A DNA stretch of 64,000 nucleotides from positions 94,501 to 158,500 of the forward strand of contig JACEEZ010022703.1 in the NCBI GenBank assembly GCA_016584305.1, given 5' to 3'. Under the pieces are notes generated by a model. It was not told the origin of the DNA, did no database searches, and saw only the letters and a program-made list of their open reading frames with translations. The position numbers were made by a program, and so were the translations under genes. The stretch comes from Chionoecetes opilio. Lineage: Eukaryota > Arthropoda > Malacostraca > Decapoda > Majidae. Each line of letters begins with the position of its first letter. The first letter of the stretch is position 1. Shown here in pieces: positions 11,215 through 24,600 of the stretch.

Positions 11215-11575
11215 GGTGTCCCAGCCTCACATGGGTAATTTTTTTTCTTCAAGAATCAAATCGCACAGCCCTCTATTTAATTACACAAGAAGATTTTTTT
11301 TTTTTTTACTAAATTTCATTGACTTATTAGGAAGGGAAGGGTCCCCTCATCGACCTTGTTTATTTGACCCTATATGATTACCACCGATTATATATAAGAA
11401 TAAGAATTTCGAATGGCTGATCTGTGCACTGTGTTGAGGCAGGTGGCGGTGGCTTGAAGTAGAGTAGTAGAGTAGTAGTAGTAGTAGTAGTAGTAGTAGG
11501 AGGAGAAGGAGAAGTAGTAGTAGTAGTATTAGTAGTAGTAGATAGTAGTAGTAGAAGTAGGTGTATCTGGCTATT

Positions 11576-11576
11576 N
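11576..11576. other. Single undetermined base (N) at a copy junction
   Basis: The only N in the window, placed exactly between the end of copy 1 and the start of copy 2. That is how a scaffolding or gap-closing join looks. Confidence 0.95.
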
Positions 11577-11584
11577 AAGCAGTG

Positions 11585-13955
11585 TGCTAAAATTCGTAAT
11601 ATATTGTGCTGGCAACATTAGTGCAGTGGCAAGTGACTGGCGACTATAGTGTTATCTACGGTAAGGTACACTGGTAACGCTTATTATATCCTACGTGTGC
11701 ATGATGGAATGTCCGGAACCTTTGTCCCATCATTAGGTACTACAAGAGAATAAATCAAAAGCATTGCCTTGTATTTCCTGAAGTCCTAATAAACCACTAC
11801 AACGTGATTCCCAATGTTCTTAAGATGCGGGTACAGTACTTATGGCTGTACTTTATACTTACTTATGTTAATACTTATACGTTACTTATTATGTTAATCA
11901 TGGCTGAGACTAACTTTACCTTATCCCTTTTTCTCCCTTTCTCCCTTTCTTTCTCCCTTTCTCTCTTCTCCCTTTCTCTCTCTCTCTTGCTCCCTTTCTC
12001 CTCTTCTTTCTCCTTTCTCTCTCTCTTTCTCCCTTTCTCTCTCTTTTCTCCCCTTCTCTTTTTCTCCCTTTCTCTCTCTCTCCCTTTCTCTCTCTTTTCT
12101 CCCTTTCTCTCTCTCTTCTCTCCTTTCTCTCTCTCTTTCTCCCTTTCTCTCTTTCTCTCTCTCTTTCTCCCTTTCTCTCTCTTTTTCTCCCTCTCTCTCT
12201 TTCTCCCTTTCTCTCTCTTTCTCCCTTTCTCTCTCTCTTTCTCCCTTTCTCCTTCCAGTTCCCTCTCACCACAACGTCCATCAACCCTAATTTCTCTTCC
12301 TTTCCACCTCCCTATCCACTTCCTACGCTCAGAGAATAGAAGAATGCAAGGGGAAGGTGATGGTGTGGGGGAAAAAAATCTATCTAGTCTGGGCTCATGG
12401 GTACATCAGAAAATAAGGAAGCTACAAGTCCTACACGTGGTAGTTCTTGTAATTCCCGGGTATTACAAACGCTAGTGGTGTCTATATATGAAGGAAAGGC
12501 TATAATAACAATGTCGTTTGTAGTATTGGGCAAGTATTAGCATGGCAGGGAGGAAGGCAGAGGATATATAGGTTGGTGTTGGTGCAGTTTAAATATCCCG
12601 CCGCTGTCAATGTGTCTCGTCTGCAATCTGCCCCGCCATCTTGTCTGTGTGTGCCTCAGCTGGCAGGGTAATGGGGAGGATATACGTAATTACACCACCA
12701 CCGAGGACTTGTTGGCGCCAGGAACACACACAGATACACGGTGAGTTGTGGAGGGTGGTGTGTGTGATGTGCAGCGGTGTTCAGGTGGTGTGTACAGCCA
12801 TAACAGTGTGTCGTTAAGAACTCGTCCAGCGGGGGCAAATAAGTCACACCATAACAACAATGTTTACATGATGGGATCGGGGAAGCAGGGAGGCAGGGGT
12901 GACTTGAAACCCTTGTAGATTGATAGAGGAAAGACTTTATTAGTGTTTATGCGATGGAGCACAGGCAATCGGCCTTCCAGAGGTGTCACACTAACTTGTA
13001 GTGGTGGCACAGGTGGGGCGTGGGGTAAATGTCACCTGGATTGCAGTTTCCTATTTTGATTATTTTTTCATTCATTTGATAGTTTTTCGAAATCGGTGAA
13101 AGCCCACTACCGAAATTTTACCGTTTTTTTAGTTCGGTATAATTGCAGTTTATCGCATTATTCCCTATTGACCAATACTCTCCTGACATATATGGGCGAA
13201 GCTACGCCCCCCCCCCCCCCCCCAACACACACAACTTGGTCACTAACCTAACCTGGCATTGATTACGTGACCTAACCTCATTGGGGGGTTTGGCCCCCCA
13301 GACCCCTTGGTGTGATTTTTCATTTGCGACGACTGTTGCAGGGGTTAGAAAACACTGCAGAGGATCAGGTCTACACGTTGAGGACGGTTATAACCACGTG
13401 CCTTGTAATGCATTACACTGCACTAGAACCTGTACGTAGTTCCTTGAGGTTTTTTGAGCCCTCATTTGGGTATTGCTGCAGAAAAAACCACCACTCACTA
13501 GTCACTACGAAGGACACTTGTGTGTTATGATAATATTGCATAAAAGCCCACGGAGTTAGTGAAACATGGCAAACTGTAACCAACAGAGTTTCTTAACTAA
13601 ACTTAATATGAATGTCCGTCTGTCTGGGCGTCAGGCTTGGAGTAATTACATTGGTTGGCTCAATTACAATTACAATTACAATTACAATTAGGATGACTTA
13701 TCCAACTAAGCTGCTACTACTCAGTAAGCAACTACTACTCATTACAATTACAATTACAATTACAATTACAATAAATGGAAAAAATGTTAATTACAATTAC
13801 TCAATTTGAATACATTGCCAAATTAAGATAAAAATAAAAATTACAGCAAAGCTACCTAGGTTCGATTACATATTTCAATTACATTTTTCATAATATAAAC
13901 TGAACTGATAAACTGAGCTGATTTAATATATATACGTGTATATATATATATTATT

Positions 13956-13986
<31 letters not shown>

Positions 13987-13990
13987 TATA

Positions 13991-14023
<33 letters not shown>

Positions 14024-14312
14024 TTAGGGTGTCCCAGCCTCACATGGGTAATTTTTTTTCTTCAAGAATCAAATCGCACAGCCCTCTATTTAATTACACA
14101 AGAAGATTTTTTTTTTTTTTACTAAATTTCATTGACTTATTAGGAAGGGAAGGGTCCCCTCATCGACCTTGTTATTTGACCCTATATGATTACCACGATA
14201 TATATAAGAATAGAATTTCGAATGGCTGATCTGTGCACTGTGTTGAGGCAGGTGGCGGTGGCTTGAAGTAGAGTAGTAGAGTAGTAGTAGTAGTAGTAGT
14301 AGTAGTAGGAGG

Positions 14313-14359
<47 letters not shown>

Positions 14360-14384
14360 AGTAGTAGAAGTAGGTGTATCTGGC
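11585..14384. repeat. Tandem segmental duplication, copy 2
   Basis: Nearly identical to 8759-11571. Most differences I see are single bases missing here (CCTGG to CTGG, TTTCACTG to TTTCCTG, ACATTGTAG to ACTTGTAG) plus microsatellite length changes, with few substitutions. That pattern resembles uncorrected long-read sequence. Confidence 0.95.
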
Positions 14385-14566
14385 CTGGCATTCCACAGGT
14401 TGATGGCGGGGAAGGAAGGGTTAGGATGACCAAGAGAGGTTCAGGGTTACGCGGGTCAGGCCTATCATGTTACAGGGGACAGGGGAAGACCGCACACTTC
14501 ATCACTACTCTATTCATCACTGTAGCTGAGTGACGTTACAGCGCACACATGACGGTGTTGAAGTTT

Positions 14567-14874
14567 ACAGGAACGACCTCGTGTAGGTCTCGCGGCCTCT
14601 TGTAGCTTCCTTATTTTCTTATGTTCTAGAAGGAAACACGAGATTTTATTAACAGTCGGAGTAGTTATTAACAGTCGGAGTAGAATGATGATTGGAATGG
14701 ACTCAGTCGTCGGGTAGTTAGTGCAGAGTCAATAGGGAGTTTTGAAAGGAGACTGCTGGATAAATTCATGGATGGGGATGAAAGGTGGATGTAGGTAGTG
14801 TTAAGTAACAGGAACTACCACGTGTAGGTCTCGCGGTCACGGTCACTTGTAGCTTCCTTATGTTCTTATGTTCT
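14567..14874 (+). repeat. Two CR1-like LINE 3' fragments in series
   Basis: 14567-14626 and 14686-14874 are sense 3' ends, each closing with CTTATTTTCTTATG or TTCCTTATGTTC. The second restarts at GATTGGAATGGACTCAGTCG. Confidence 0.88.
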
Positions 14875-15244
14875 AATGTGGTGGGGTGGGAAGGACTTGG
14901 TCTGAACACGGCCTAGCAATCCCAGGAAGGTCTTGGTAGTGATGGTGGTGTTCACGGAAGGGAGGACAGAGTGGGAGGCGTCCGTCTCATGTTACCGCCT
15001 CGCCTTGATGGCTGGCTGCGGGCTGGCGACGCAGCTTCCGCCCCGTGGCAGTGGTCAGCTTCATTGATGGTGTTTCTTTGCTAGGATTCGATTTCATTAT
15101 CATTGGATGGCTTTAAGTGGATAATTATCTGGTGATTCTGATCTGTCTTTGGAAGTGGTAATGAGTCGTGTCTGGAGACTGACCACGTGTGTAAGTCAAG
15201 AAAGCGACTCGTCAACGTGACGCTGACGGTGCGGAAAAATAGGA

Positions 15245-18200
15245 AGAACATAAGAACATAAGAACATAAAAAAATAAGGAAGCTACAAGAGGCCGCGAGG
15301 CCTACACGTGGTAGTTCCTGTCACCTAACACTACCTACATCCACCTTTCATCCCCATCCATGAACCTATCCAGCTCCCCTTTAAAGCTCCCTAATGACTC
15401 CGCACTAACTACCTGTCTACTGAGACCATTCCACTCATTCACCACCCTATTTGTGAACCAGTTTTTCCCTATTTCCTTTCTAAATCTACGCTTTTCCAGC
15501 TTGAATCCGTTACTTCTTGTTCTACCCTGGTTAAAAGCCGTAAGAACTTTTCCTACCTCTCCTTTATTAAATCCCTTTATCCACTTAAAAACTTCTATCA
15601 GATCGCCCCTTACTCTGCGTCTCTCGAGTGAGTGTAATTTTAATAACTTCAATCTCCTCTCATAACTAAAGTTACGCATCCCTTGTATCATTTTGGTCAT
15701 CCTTCTCTGCACTTTTTCTAACAACACTATATCCATCCTGTAATATGGAGACCAAAACTGAACTGCATAGTCTAGGTGAGGCCTGACTAGAGCCAGATAA
15801 AGCTTTAGAATAACTTCCGCACTTCTATTTTTAACACTTCTGGTAATGAATCCTAATATTCTATCAGCTCTATGTCTGGCCTCAATACATTTTTTCCTAG
15901 GTCGGAGGTCTGGGCTCACCCTCACTCCAAGATCTTTTTCACCTTCTGATCTTTTCAGCGATACATTGCTGATGGTTTATCTATTACCGGGGTTTTTCTC
16001 CCAAACATTCATAACGCTACATTTATCAATATTAAATTCCATCTGCTCTGACTGCCCACTCGTTAAGTTATCTAAGTCTCCCTGCAATATGTTTACGTCA
16101 GACTGTGATCCAATAATCCTACCAAACTTAGTATCATCAGCAAACTTGCTGATATCACTGCTAATCCCACAAATCCAAGTCGTTGATGTAAATCAAAAAT
16201 GTAATGGGCCCAAAACAGACCCTTTGGAACTCCACTTGTCACCAGTCCCCCATTCAGATTTGGAACCATTAATTGTAACCCTTTTTGCCTATTACTTAGC
16301 CAAGCTCTGATCCAATGAAAAACCTTCCCATCTATCCTGAGCCCTAACCTTATTTAAGAGTCGCTCGTGTGGTACTTTGGTCAAATGCCTTACTAAAGTC
16401 CAAATATATTATATCATAATCCTTATCATTTCTGCCGTCTCAAAAACTTTCCTAAAAAAACTCAAAAAATTGGTGAGACATGACCTACCCTTGGTGAATC
16501 CATGTTGTGAATCATTGATCAAACTAGTTTATCTAAGTGCTCCCCTAAGTTTTTGCAATAATAGTTTCCCCAATAATTTACCCACCACTGATGTTAGACT
16601 TACGGTCGATAATTTGACTTTAGTCCTCTGTCTCCCTTCTTAAATATGGGAAAAAACATTTCCTTTTCCCTCCCCCAATAATGGCCATCGCCTACCCCAA
16701 CCGATTTCCAAAAAATTTTGCCTAACGACTCACTAAAAACCTCCTTGCTTTCCTTTAATACCCTGGGATACACTTCATCTGGTCCTGGCGATTTAAATGT
16801 TTTCATTTTTTCTATACCCTCCTCCACCATTTCCCTAGTTATCACAATATCTTTGAGTTTTCCTCATCGTTTCCCTTTTGAACATCTGTTCACTATCAGG
16901 TATGTCTGTGTATCCTCCTCCGTAACCCCTTAAGAAATAATCATTTAGACTCCTACACATATCCTCATCCGTATTTAAGACCTCACCTTTTTCCTGACCT
17001 TAAGGGCCCAACTAATTCCCTTGCCCTTTGTTTTAAAAAACCTGATAGAACCCCTTTGGTCCCTGTTCGCTTGTTCTGCTACTTTAACCCTCATAATTGT
17101 TCTTAGAAACTCGATTTAAATTTTCTTCACTGTCCTCGCCATCACGTTATACGTTCTTTGTTTCCCAACCCTTTGCCTTGAACCTTAAAAATTTTTTCTT
17201 TTTACTCCAATGTGGTGTTTTAATTTGGTGGTCATCCATTTTGGATCACTCTTTTTGGACCTTATTTCCCTATAAGGAATATTTCTTTTCTGCCCGTCAA
17301 TTATATTCCTACAAATGAGGTATATCCCCCTCAGCTCCGACCTCACTTCCCCTTCAAACCCTCTTAATTACCTTCCTCAGCCCTGACCTCACTTCCCTGT
17401 CTAACCGCTCTAATTATCTCCTCAGCCTCGACTCACACCATATCTGACCGCGCCAATTACCTCCAGGTCCCTTTCCCTAACCCTTTCATAATTGGGCCTT
17501 TCCACCTGACAACGCCTTGTCCTGGAAATTTTTTGCTCCTCCATCCACACCTCTTATTAATAACCTCCAGGTGCCCTTCTTAATCCCGCATAATGGCCTT
17601 TCTGAAATTAGGTATTCGATCCCCTATTGCCATTTAAATTTCCAACTTCCCATTTTAAGCTAAATCTGATCTCAAATGGTCGCTATTAGCTAATTCCCCC
17701 CGACCTCCACATTTGTAACAAAATCGTCTCTATTTGTCAGCAATAGATCTAGAATATTATCTCCTCTAGTAGGCCCCCTTGATTGCTTGACTTAGGGAAA
17801 TTATCCCGGATTATATTTAACAATTCATCTGCATCGCTGTCACCTATGATTAATCCCAGTCCCATATTCCTAAGATTAAAATCTCCCACCACGCATAATC
17901 GATTATATCTGCAGGCCTTGTTTATTTCTTCCCCTATAGGAGCTGAATCCTCTTTACATAAGTTTGGAGGCCTATACACTACACCCAAAACCATTTTCTC
18001 AGTTCCCTCCGTAACCCCTACCCATATAGACTCTAGCTGTCATCTGTTTTTATAAAAATTTTTAACACACACTGCAAGCATCTCTTGCATAAGCGCAAAT
18101 CCTCCTCCTCGTCTGCCTACTCTGTCCCTTGTGAAATAACTTATACCAGCTATCTCGACTTCCGGATCGAATACCTTTTCCCGACATATCCAAACCATGT

Positions 18201-19600
18201 TTCTGTTAATGCTATTATATCAAAATCCTCTACATATTATTCCTCTCAGGAAATCTATCTTTTTTAAAATACTCCTACAGTTTGTATGTAAACCCTTTAA
18301 GCAACTCCTCTTTTTTTTGTCATTTTCCCTTTATCTTTAACTAACCCCTCCTCTCTCTCTTCTTACTTATCACTTTAGTTCCCTGCCTTCTGAAACTCCT
18401 CCTAGTGTCGCAAGTTTCCTTTACCCCGACCCCCCTGTCTAAACCCCGGTTCTCTATCTTAAAAAGCCTGCAGTGCATCTACCTCCCTTTCAAGGGATTC
18501 ACAAGATCTGAACTCCTTTCCTCGAAAAGTGCACCCGTCCCTGCGGTAGAGGCTGTTATGCCCGAAAAAAAAAGGTCCCAGCTTCGACAAAGGCCCAACC
18601 ATTGGCTTTGCAATGAAGTGCCAGCCGCAAATTTACCGCAAAATAGCCCTGGAGTACCACATGTCGTCAACAAAGCGTCTTGGAAGGACACCACACACCA
18701 CAGGAACCACCCCTGTCCCTAACTTTACCTACAGCTTCCTTGAACCGCCGTAGCAATTCCTCACTTCTTACCCCACTCAACATCATTTCCCCCAGCGCTC
18801 AGGCAGACGATGGGCTTTTTCCCTTGGTCCGCCATGCACTCAACTATCTTGTCACTAACATAACCTATCCCTTCCCTGGGTAACTCACCCACTTCATGCG
18901 CATCCCTTCTCTGTCACAGAACCCCTGTCAAGATGTCTAACCTGACTGTCACCAACAACCAAGATTTTACCTTCGGGTAATGATGTATCGTCTACCTCCC
19001 TAACCTCCGATCATCCTCTTGCAGCCCCCAGAGTACCTGAAATGAGTTCGTGCACAAAAGATGGGCATTGTTTACCTTTTTCTCCTGCGGGCGGGCTCCA
19101 TGATCAAAATACCTTCCAAACACCCAAACCCTGGGACTTACTAGGAACCTTAGTAGTCGCTTGAGTCACATCTCGCTCTGGTACCCCTACAGGCACATCA
19201 CTCGCATGTGCCCCTCCACTCGCTCCACTTGGACCTTCACCTACACACTTAAGAGAACGTATCTCTATTTCCTGCTTCTTCACAACGCTTTTCAATTCGT
19301 TCACTTCACTTGCAAAGCTCCTTTTCAGGTCTTCTATCGCCTCCAGAATAGTCTTAAGCGCCGCACCACACCCTTCACTACACTCTCCCTCGACCCTTCT
19401 ACCTCCCTTAACCTCAGCCTCCTTCACTCCTACCACACTACCACTCTCACCCCCAGCACCAACACACAACACCACTTCACTCTCCGCCTCCACAACACTC
19501 CCCATCACAGACGTAGCCATTCTAATCCTGGGAGCTAAACCAAAGCACAACCTCACTTCACGGAGACGACACGTCGACTGAAAGTCGACAGAAAGGCTGA
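15245..19600 (-). mobile_element. Near-full-length, decayed CR1-like LINE
   Basis: On the minus strand, domains follow in order. An ORF1-like region at 19520-19130 has a coiled-coil segment (ILEAIEDLKRSFASEVNELK). At 18880-18480 is an SGNH/esterase-like piece (KKPIVCLSAGGNDV), as in CR1 ORF1. At 17994-17749 is an endonuclease block (GVVYRPPNL...CVVGDFNLRN). The RT starts at 16845 (FKSPGPDEVYPRVLKE, FPIFKKGDRGLKSNYRP), with GVPKGSVLGPITFLIYIND near 16240-16190 and the FADD catalytic motif at 16131-16143. The C-terminus at 15925-15335 is intact for 196 codons. Many frameshifts make it inactive. It ends at the 3' UTR and tail seen in about 20 short copies here, so it is the family's master sequence. 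Confidence 0.9.
15335..15925 (-). pseudogene. LINE reverse transcriptase, C-terminal region
   Basis: Uninterrupted 196 codons covering the region after the RT core (LYLALVRPHLDYAVQFWSPY, then [20 protein letters not shown], ending DGDERWM stop). Upstream the frame breaks. The last ~90 codons plus 3' UTR are the part present in the dispersed fragments. Confidence 0.92.
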
Positions 19601-19665
19601 ATAATGAAGGCAAAAACTGCTGTTGCTTGATACATACACAGGGCCTACATTTATACATACTACAT

Positions 19666-19787
19666 ATCGTCACCCTCGTAAAGAAACTGCCTAAGTCATT
19701 TTTCGGCAATTTCTGGATTTTTGCCTAAATCAATCCTTCATCCTGTGGCGCATGTGGTAGGTTATAGTCGCCAATGTCATGTGTAGG

Positions 19788-19821
<34 letters not shown>

Positions 19822-19951
19822 GTGGTCTAAAATATGAAAGGAAAAACAATGCATTGATATCAAAATTAAGAAAATTATGAATTTTTTTCTGATTTCCCGA
19901 AAAGTAGAAAAAATGCCTTATTAGCAGTTTCCTTATGAGTGTGACGATGAT
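19666..19951. mobile_element. MITE with internal GT microsatellite, copy 1
   Basis: Inverted ends around CGTCACCCTCGTAAAGAAAC and TTTCCTTATGAGTGTGACG. The (GT)n at 19791-19820 sits in the middle. A second, inverted copy is at 39307-39682. Confidence 0.8.
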
Positions 19952-20261
19952 ATATGTAGCCTACGTACTACCAGTCATCAAAAAGTCCGTTAGCCCATGA
20001 TTTCTGTTAAAATTGGTTTCAGTAATTGTTGTGTTGGAAGCTTGTAGACCCGTTAGGCATAACCATCAGAGCAAAGAAAGATAGATCAATTAAAAGACAG
20101 TGTAAGAGAAGACGACTCATTAAAGATCCAGACAGCAAGAAGAGAAGCATCAGGGAGTGCCGATAAAAAAGGCCAAACACCCATAACTGAACTGAACTGA
20201 TTAACCCAAGCTTCAAAATGCGATGCTTGAAGGCTGATCTCTGTTATTTCCTTGCATCAAT

Positions 20262-20332
20262 GTTTGGTAGGCTGGCCTACCATCCTCAGAAGGATGGGTA
20301 GGCTGGCCCATCCTTCTGAGGCAGCCGAGGCA
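20262..20332. repeat. Two adjacent short palindromes
   Basis: GGTAGGCTGGCCTACC is followed by CCTCAGAAGGATGG and its reverse complement, so the segment can fold into consecutive hairpins. No terminator role is expected in a eukaryote. Confidence 0.6.
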
Positions 20333-20436
20333 CCTCACACGTGTCTTTGCGAGGCCCTACAAATGCGAGGCGAGGGCTGGGCTGGGGAGGGTCGAGGCTC
20401 AGACAGACGCCCTGCTGGTGAGGCGTCTTGACTATA

Positions 20437-20808
20437 TAATTAAGAGTATATATAATTAGAGGGGTAGGATATTATATACTCTTAATAGGGGTATATATGA
20501 TATACCCCTAATAATCTCCTAAGAGATACTTCAAATATTTCAATATCTACAAGAGATAACTGACTTCTGTACACGGCATTGGATAGAACACATCAATCTT
20601 AACAACTTTGCTTCTATGCAGTTTTCCTCTAGGCCTAATAGTTACGGAGTAAAATACTTTTACAGGTAAACATAGGGTGAAATATCTGTGATATTAATAC
20701 CCTATTTAATAATCCCTATTAAGAGTATATATAATTAGAGGGGTAGGATATTATATACCCTTAATAGGGGTACAATAATATACCCCTAATAATCTCCTAA
20801 GAGATACT
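20437..20808. repeat. Direct repeat pair of an AT-rich palindromic motif
   Basis: A ~90-bp block (AGAGTATATATAATTAGAGG ... TACCCCTAATAATCTCCTAA) occurs at about 20437-20527 and again at 20718-20808. A related palindrome around TATACCCCTAATAAGGGG recurs near 57840-57930. The 20528-20717 interval has a partial relative at 21180-21345. Confidence 0.7.
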
Positions 20809-21405
20809 TTAATAGATTATGTGAAAATACTTGGATCTTATATATAGGTTTGGTGAGGTTAGGTTAGGTTAGGTTTAATTTTTTTTGTTTTGCCAATAAA
20901 ATTATTAGTCCTTGAGGAAACATTAATAGCGTAACAACAAACAAACTTTAAGCTTGAGGTGTTTTAACTATTGATATAATAGCTATCTCAAAAAAGGGCA
21001 ACACCTTTGATTAATTATCAGTAAAAAATAATATTTTCTTAAATAACTCGAAAACTATGAGGTTTACAGGAAATTTCTAAGATAGAGCTTGAGCAGGCCT
21101 TTCTGATGAGACATAGCAAAATGATTTGGAGTTTAAATATGTGAGAAAATTGTATTTGTGTATTTTTGACATATTATTAAATATCTCAATATCTGCAAGA
21201 GATAATTGACTTCTCAAGCTTAACAACTTTGCTTCTATGCGTTTTTCCTTTAGGCCTAATAGTTACGGAGTAAAATGCTTTTATAAGTAAACATAGGGTG
21301 AAATATAATTGTGATATTAATACCCTACTTAATAAGCCCTATTAACACTTTAGGGTTGCCATACGTCCGAATTTTCCCAGACATGTCCAGAATTTAGGTG
21401 GTGAA

Positions 21406-21469
21406 GAAGTAAATTGATACTACATTTACTACTACCAATACTTTTACTGCTATATTACTACTACTACTA

Positions 21470-21522
<53 letters not shown>

Positions 21523-21544
21523 TACTACTACTAATAATAATATA

Positions 21545-21579
<35 letters not shown>

Positions 21580-21590
21580 TTGTTTTCTTA
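21406..21590. repeat. (TAC)n/(TAA)n tract with LINE-associated leader
   Basis: Starts with TTGATACTACATTTACTAC, the leader that precedes TAC arrays at 29097, 34620, 37826 and 40630. It closes with TTTTCTTATGTTCTTCTTAT directly before the exon at 21611. Confidence 0.85.
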
Positions 21591-21610
21591 TGTTCTTCTT
21601 ATCGTTGCAG

Positions 21611-24600
21611 CGGTATGAAGGAGGGTGAGGGGAAGCAGCTGGTGGAGTGTGTGGTGTGCGGGGTGCTGGTGGGCTCGGTGTACGGCTACCACAAGCACAA
21701 CGTGAGGCAGCACTCCCTGGCGCAGCTGTCCCGCGCCCTCATCAAGCTGCGGGACCTCAGGCTGCCGCTGGAGGACCCCGGGGAGGAGAGCGCGACGGAC
21801 GGTGATGATGAGGACGTGTGTTCCCGCATGAAGGACCCACTGGACATTCTGAGTGAGTAGAGAACATAAGAACATAAGAAAATAAGTGAGTCATTCTGAG
21901 TGAGTAGAGGAGAGGAGGTGTAGACATTAACCCCTTCATGCCCAGATCTTTCCTTTGCTATATAAATTTGTATGTTTTCGAGCCATAGAATAACGAAAAG
22001 TAACTTAATAAGCCAAATTAGCTAGTGGACAAGGATACTAAGCAGGTCATAGCTATAAAATATTGCTTATAGTCACTAGAAATCGTCTAATGGTACCCAA
22101 ATTACAATGGAAATTACGGTCTGGGTCACAAGGCATTAATCGTATCTGAAGGAAACTTGTAACTAGTGTATAAGCTATTAGTCTCCAGCAAACTATTTTC
22201 AGCAGGTTCTATGTACATTATGTGGTTCTACTCTGATGTGTGTGTGTGTGTGTGTGTGTTGTATGTGTGTGTGTGTGTGTGTGTGTTGTGTGTGTGTGTG
22301 TTTGTTGTGTGTGTGTACGTGTCTGTGTGTATGTTTATTGTGTGTGTGTACGTGTCTGTGTGTGTGTGTGGGTTTGTTGTGTGTGTGTACGTGTCTGTGT
22401 GTATGTGTTTGTTGTGTGTGTGTACCTGTCTGTGTGTGTGTGTGGGTTAGTTTCCTAATGTGTCATAACAACATAAGAAAATAAGGGAGCTACAAGATGT
22501 AATGAGACCTAGGCTACACGTGGTAGTTCCTGTTACTTAACACTACCTACATCCACCTTTCATCCCCATCCATGAAATTATCTAGCCTCCTTTTAAAACT
22601 CCCTAATGACTGCACTAACTACCCCATGACTGAGTCCATTCCAATCATTTACCACCCTATTTGTGAACCAGTTTTTCCCTATTTCTATTTAAAATCTACT
22701 ACCTATTCTAAGTCTTGTGTTTCCTCCCAGGGCTGCCGGTCAAGGTGGAAGTCATGGATGAAGTCATTGAATTAGGACCCACAGACAATGCTGACCACCT
22801 CCAAGTGCAAAGTCGTCTTCTTAACAGCTCAGAGGAAGTCAATCAGCACTCCAGCCAGGTCATTGAGGTCAAGGAGAACAACCCACCACCCTGTCACCTC
22901 AGCGCCTTGAAGGATGACCCCAATGCTATCACAGTGAAGTAAGTCAATGGTGTTTGGGTCAAAGGTCAAAATGTTGTATTTCTTCAGTCGTTGTTTTTAT
23001 TCTGTGTTTTGCATTAACCCCTTCACGCCCAGATCTTTCCTTTGCTATATAAACTCGTCTGTTATCGAGCCATAAAATAACAAAAAGTAACTGAATATAC
23101 CAAATTAGTTAGTGGAAAGGATACTGAACAGGTCATATCTATAAAACATTGCTTATATTCACTAAAAATCGTCTAATGACACCCAAATTACGTTCTGGGC
23201 CTCAAGGGGTTAAGTCGTCTGTTCCCAATAGGGTAATTAAATGTTCTGGGTCCTAATGTAAAGATTATTTGGACAAAGAAATAATGTAACCTATGTTAAT
23301 CTTAATATTACTGTAATTCATATTTTTGTCAATAAACCCACTAACTAACTATAATATCATATAGATTTACATCACTTATGAATACTGTGAGCGATATTAT
23401 AGTACTTGATAATTCAGTAAGAAAAGACTGACATGAAGCATAATATCTAATTTCACTGTATATTAGGTAGGTAAGTGTTGTACAGGTTGAAGTTCCCAAA
23501 CTCGGCATCCCAAGACTCGGCAACACCCAAAACTCGGCTATGGTTCCGAATTTTCCAAAACACGGCAGAACACCCAAAACCCGGCGCGTAGTTGCCGGGT
23601 CGGCCGCTAGGTGCCATCACACTAGGCCGCTTGGTTTCTCCCGCCGATTTGTTTGTTGTTATTGTTCAGTGGTGTTGTGACTGTAGAGTTGTGTACACTG
23701 TTATTTTTTGTACTTCTACAGGTCTGTTATTGGTATTATGGCTCCCAAACGTCCAAACATTTGTTTCATGTGATTTTCATGCTTTTTTTTCCCTTAATAT
23801 ATCTACGTTCTAAAAGTCGGAAAATTCCATTACTCGGCTCGGCGCTGGTCCCGAGGTTGCCGAGTTTGGGAACTTCAACCTGTATTCTGGGATGAAAGCA
23901 AAACTCCAAGTTGACGTGCAGGGCTTTTATGTAGTGCAGTGAGACAGTACACGCAGATAAAACAACACTGTGTAATATTAGTGAGGGATAACAACGTCTC
24001 ACAAGAATACCCGTGGCCAGTAGATCCAAGTCTGTACAGTAAGTGTATAGCCCGAGTGCGCCCAGATAACTGAACTGCTCGCCCTGTAACCCTATATTTA
24101 TACATAGTGAATGAACTACCCGAAGTCTCGAATGTAGCCCGGATGGAACACTGAATGAAAGAAACTGATTCCGTAACAAGTCCTATAGTCTATTTTTTTT
24201 AACGAGGCAAAAATTCCTGCCCCCTTGCTGCTTACTGCCTGATATTTGATGCCAGGAGAAGGGAATACTATGCTTCTTCTAAATCTATGCTGTATTTTAT
24301 CATAGTTAACCATAGTATCAGGTAAACAGAGGTATCATTTCAAGCATGAGACCTTAAGATAACATGAAATTTTTGCCTTGTTAAAAAAAATAGACTATAG
24401 TTAAATGTAACTACCTATCATAGTTAGTAATCAGAATACCATAACAGTAAGCACATGAGTTTTCTACTTACGTATACCAAACTTTGCTGATTATGTGTTG
24501 TGTGTGACAGTTTCTTCAGCTCCTGGTGGTACTTGGATTTAACCCCTTGAGACCCAGAACGTAATTTCCACTGTAATTTGGGTACCATTAGACAATTTTT

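Larger units (their letters stand above)
8759..11571. repeat. Tandem segmental duplication, copy 1
   Basis: The whole segment recurs in the same order at 11585-14384: the CTAAAATTCG start, CTTT/CCCT pyrimidine tract, LINE tail piece, C run near 10393, CAATTA hexamer tract, TA tract and TAG tract. I see no gene in it. Confidence 0.95.

Noticed and set aside
19104..19709. Host gene with coiled coil
   Set aside because: It is ORF1 of the CR1-like LINE, in order with the esterase-like, endonuclease and RT blocks.
7486..21852. Joining exon 7486-7676 to the zinc-finger exon at 21611
   Set aside because: The phases match, but 7486-7676 continues a signal peptide from 3402 and joins in phase to 7998-8142 with its own stop, while the zinc-finger exon has its own ATG at 21615. 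A signal peptide on a nuclear zinc-finger protein would be odd.
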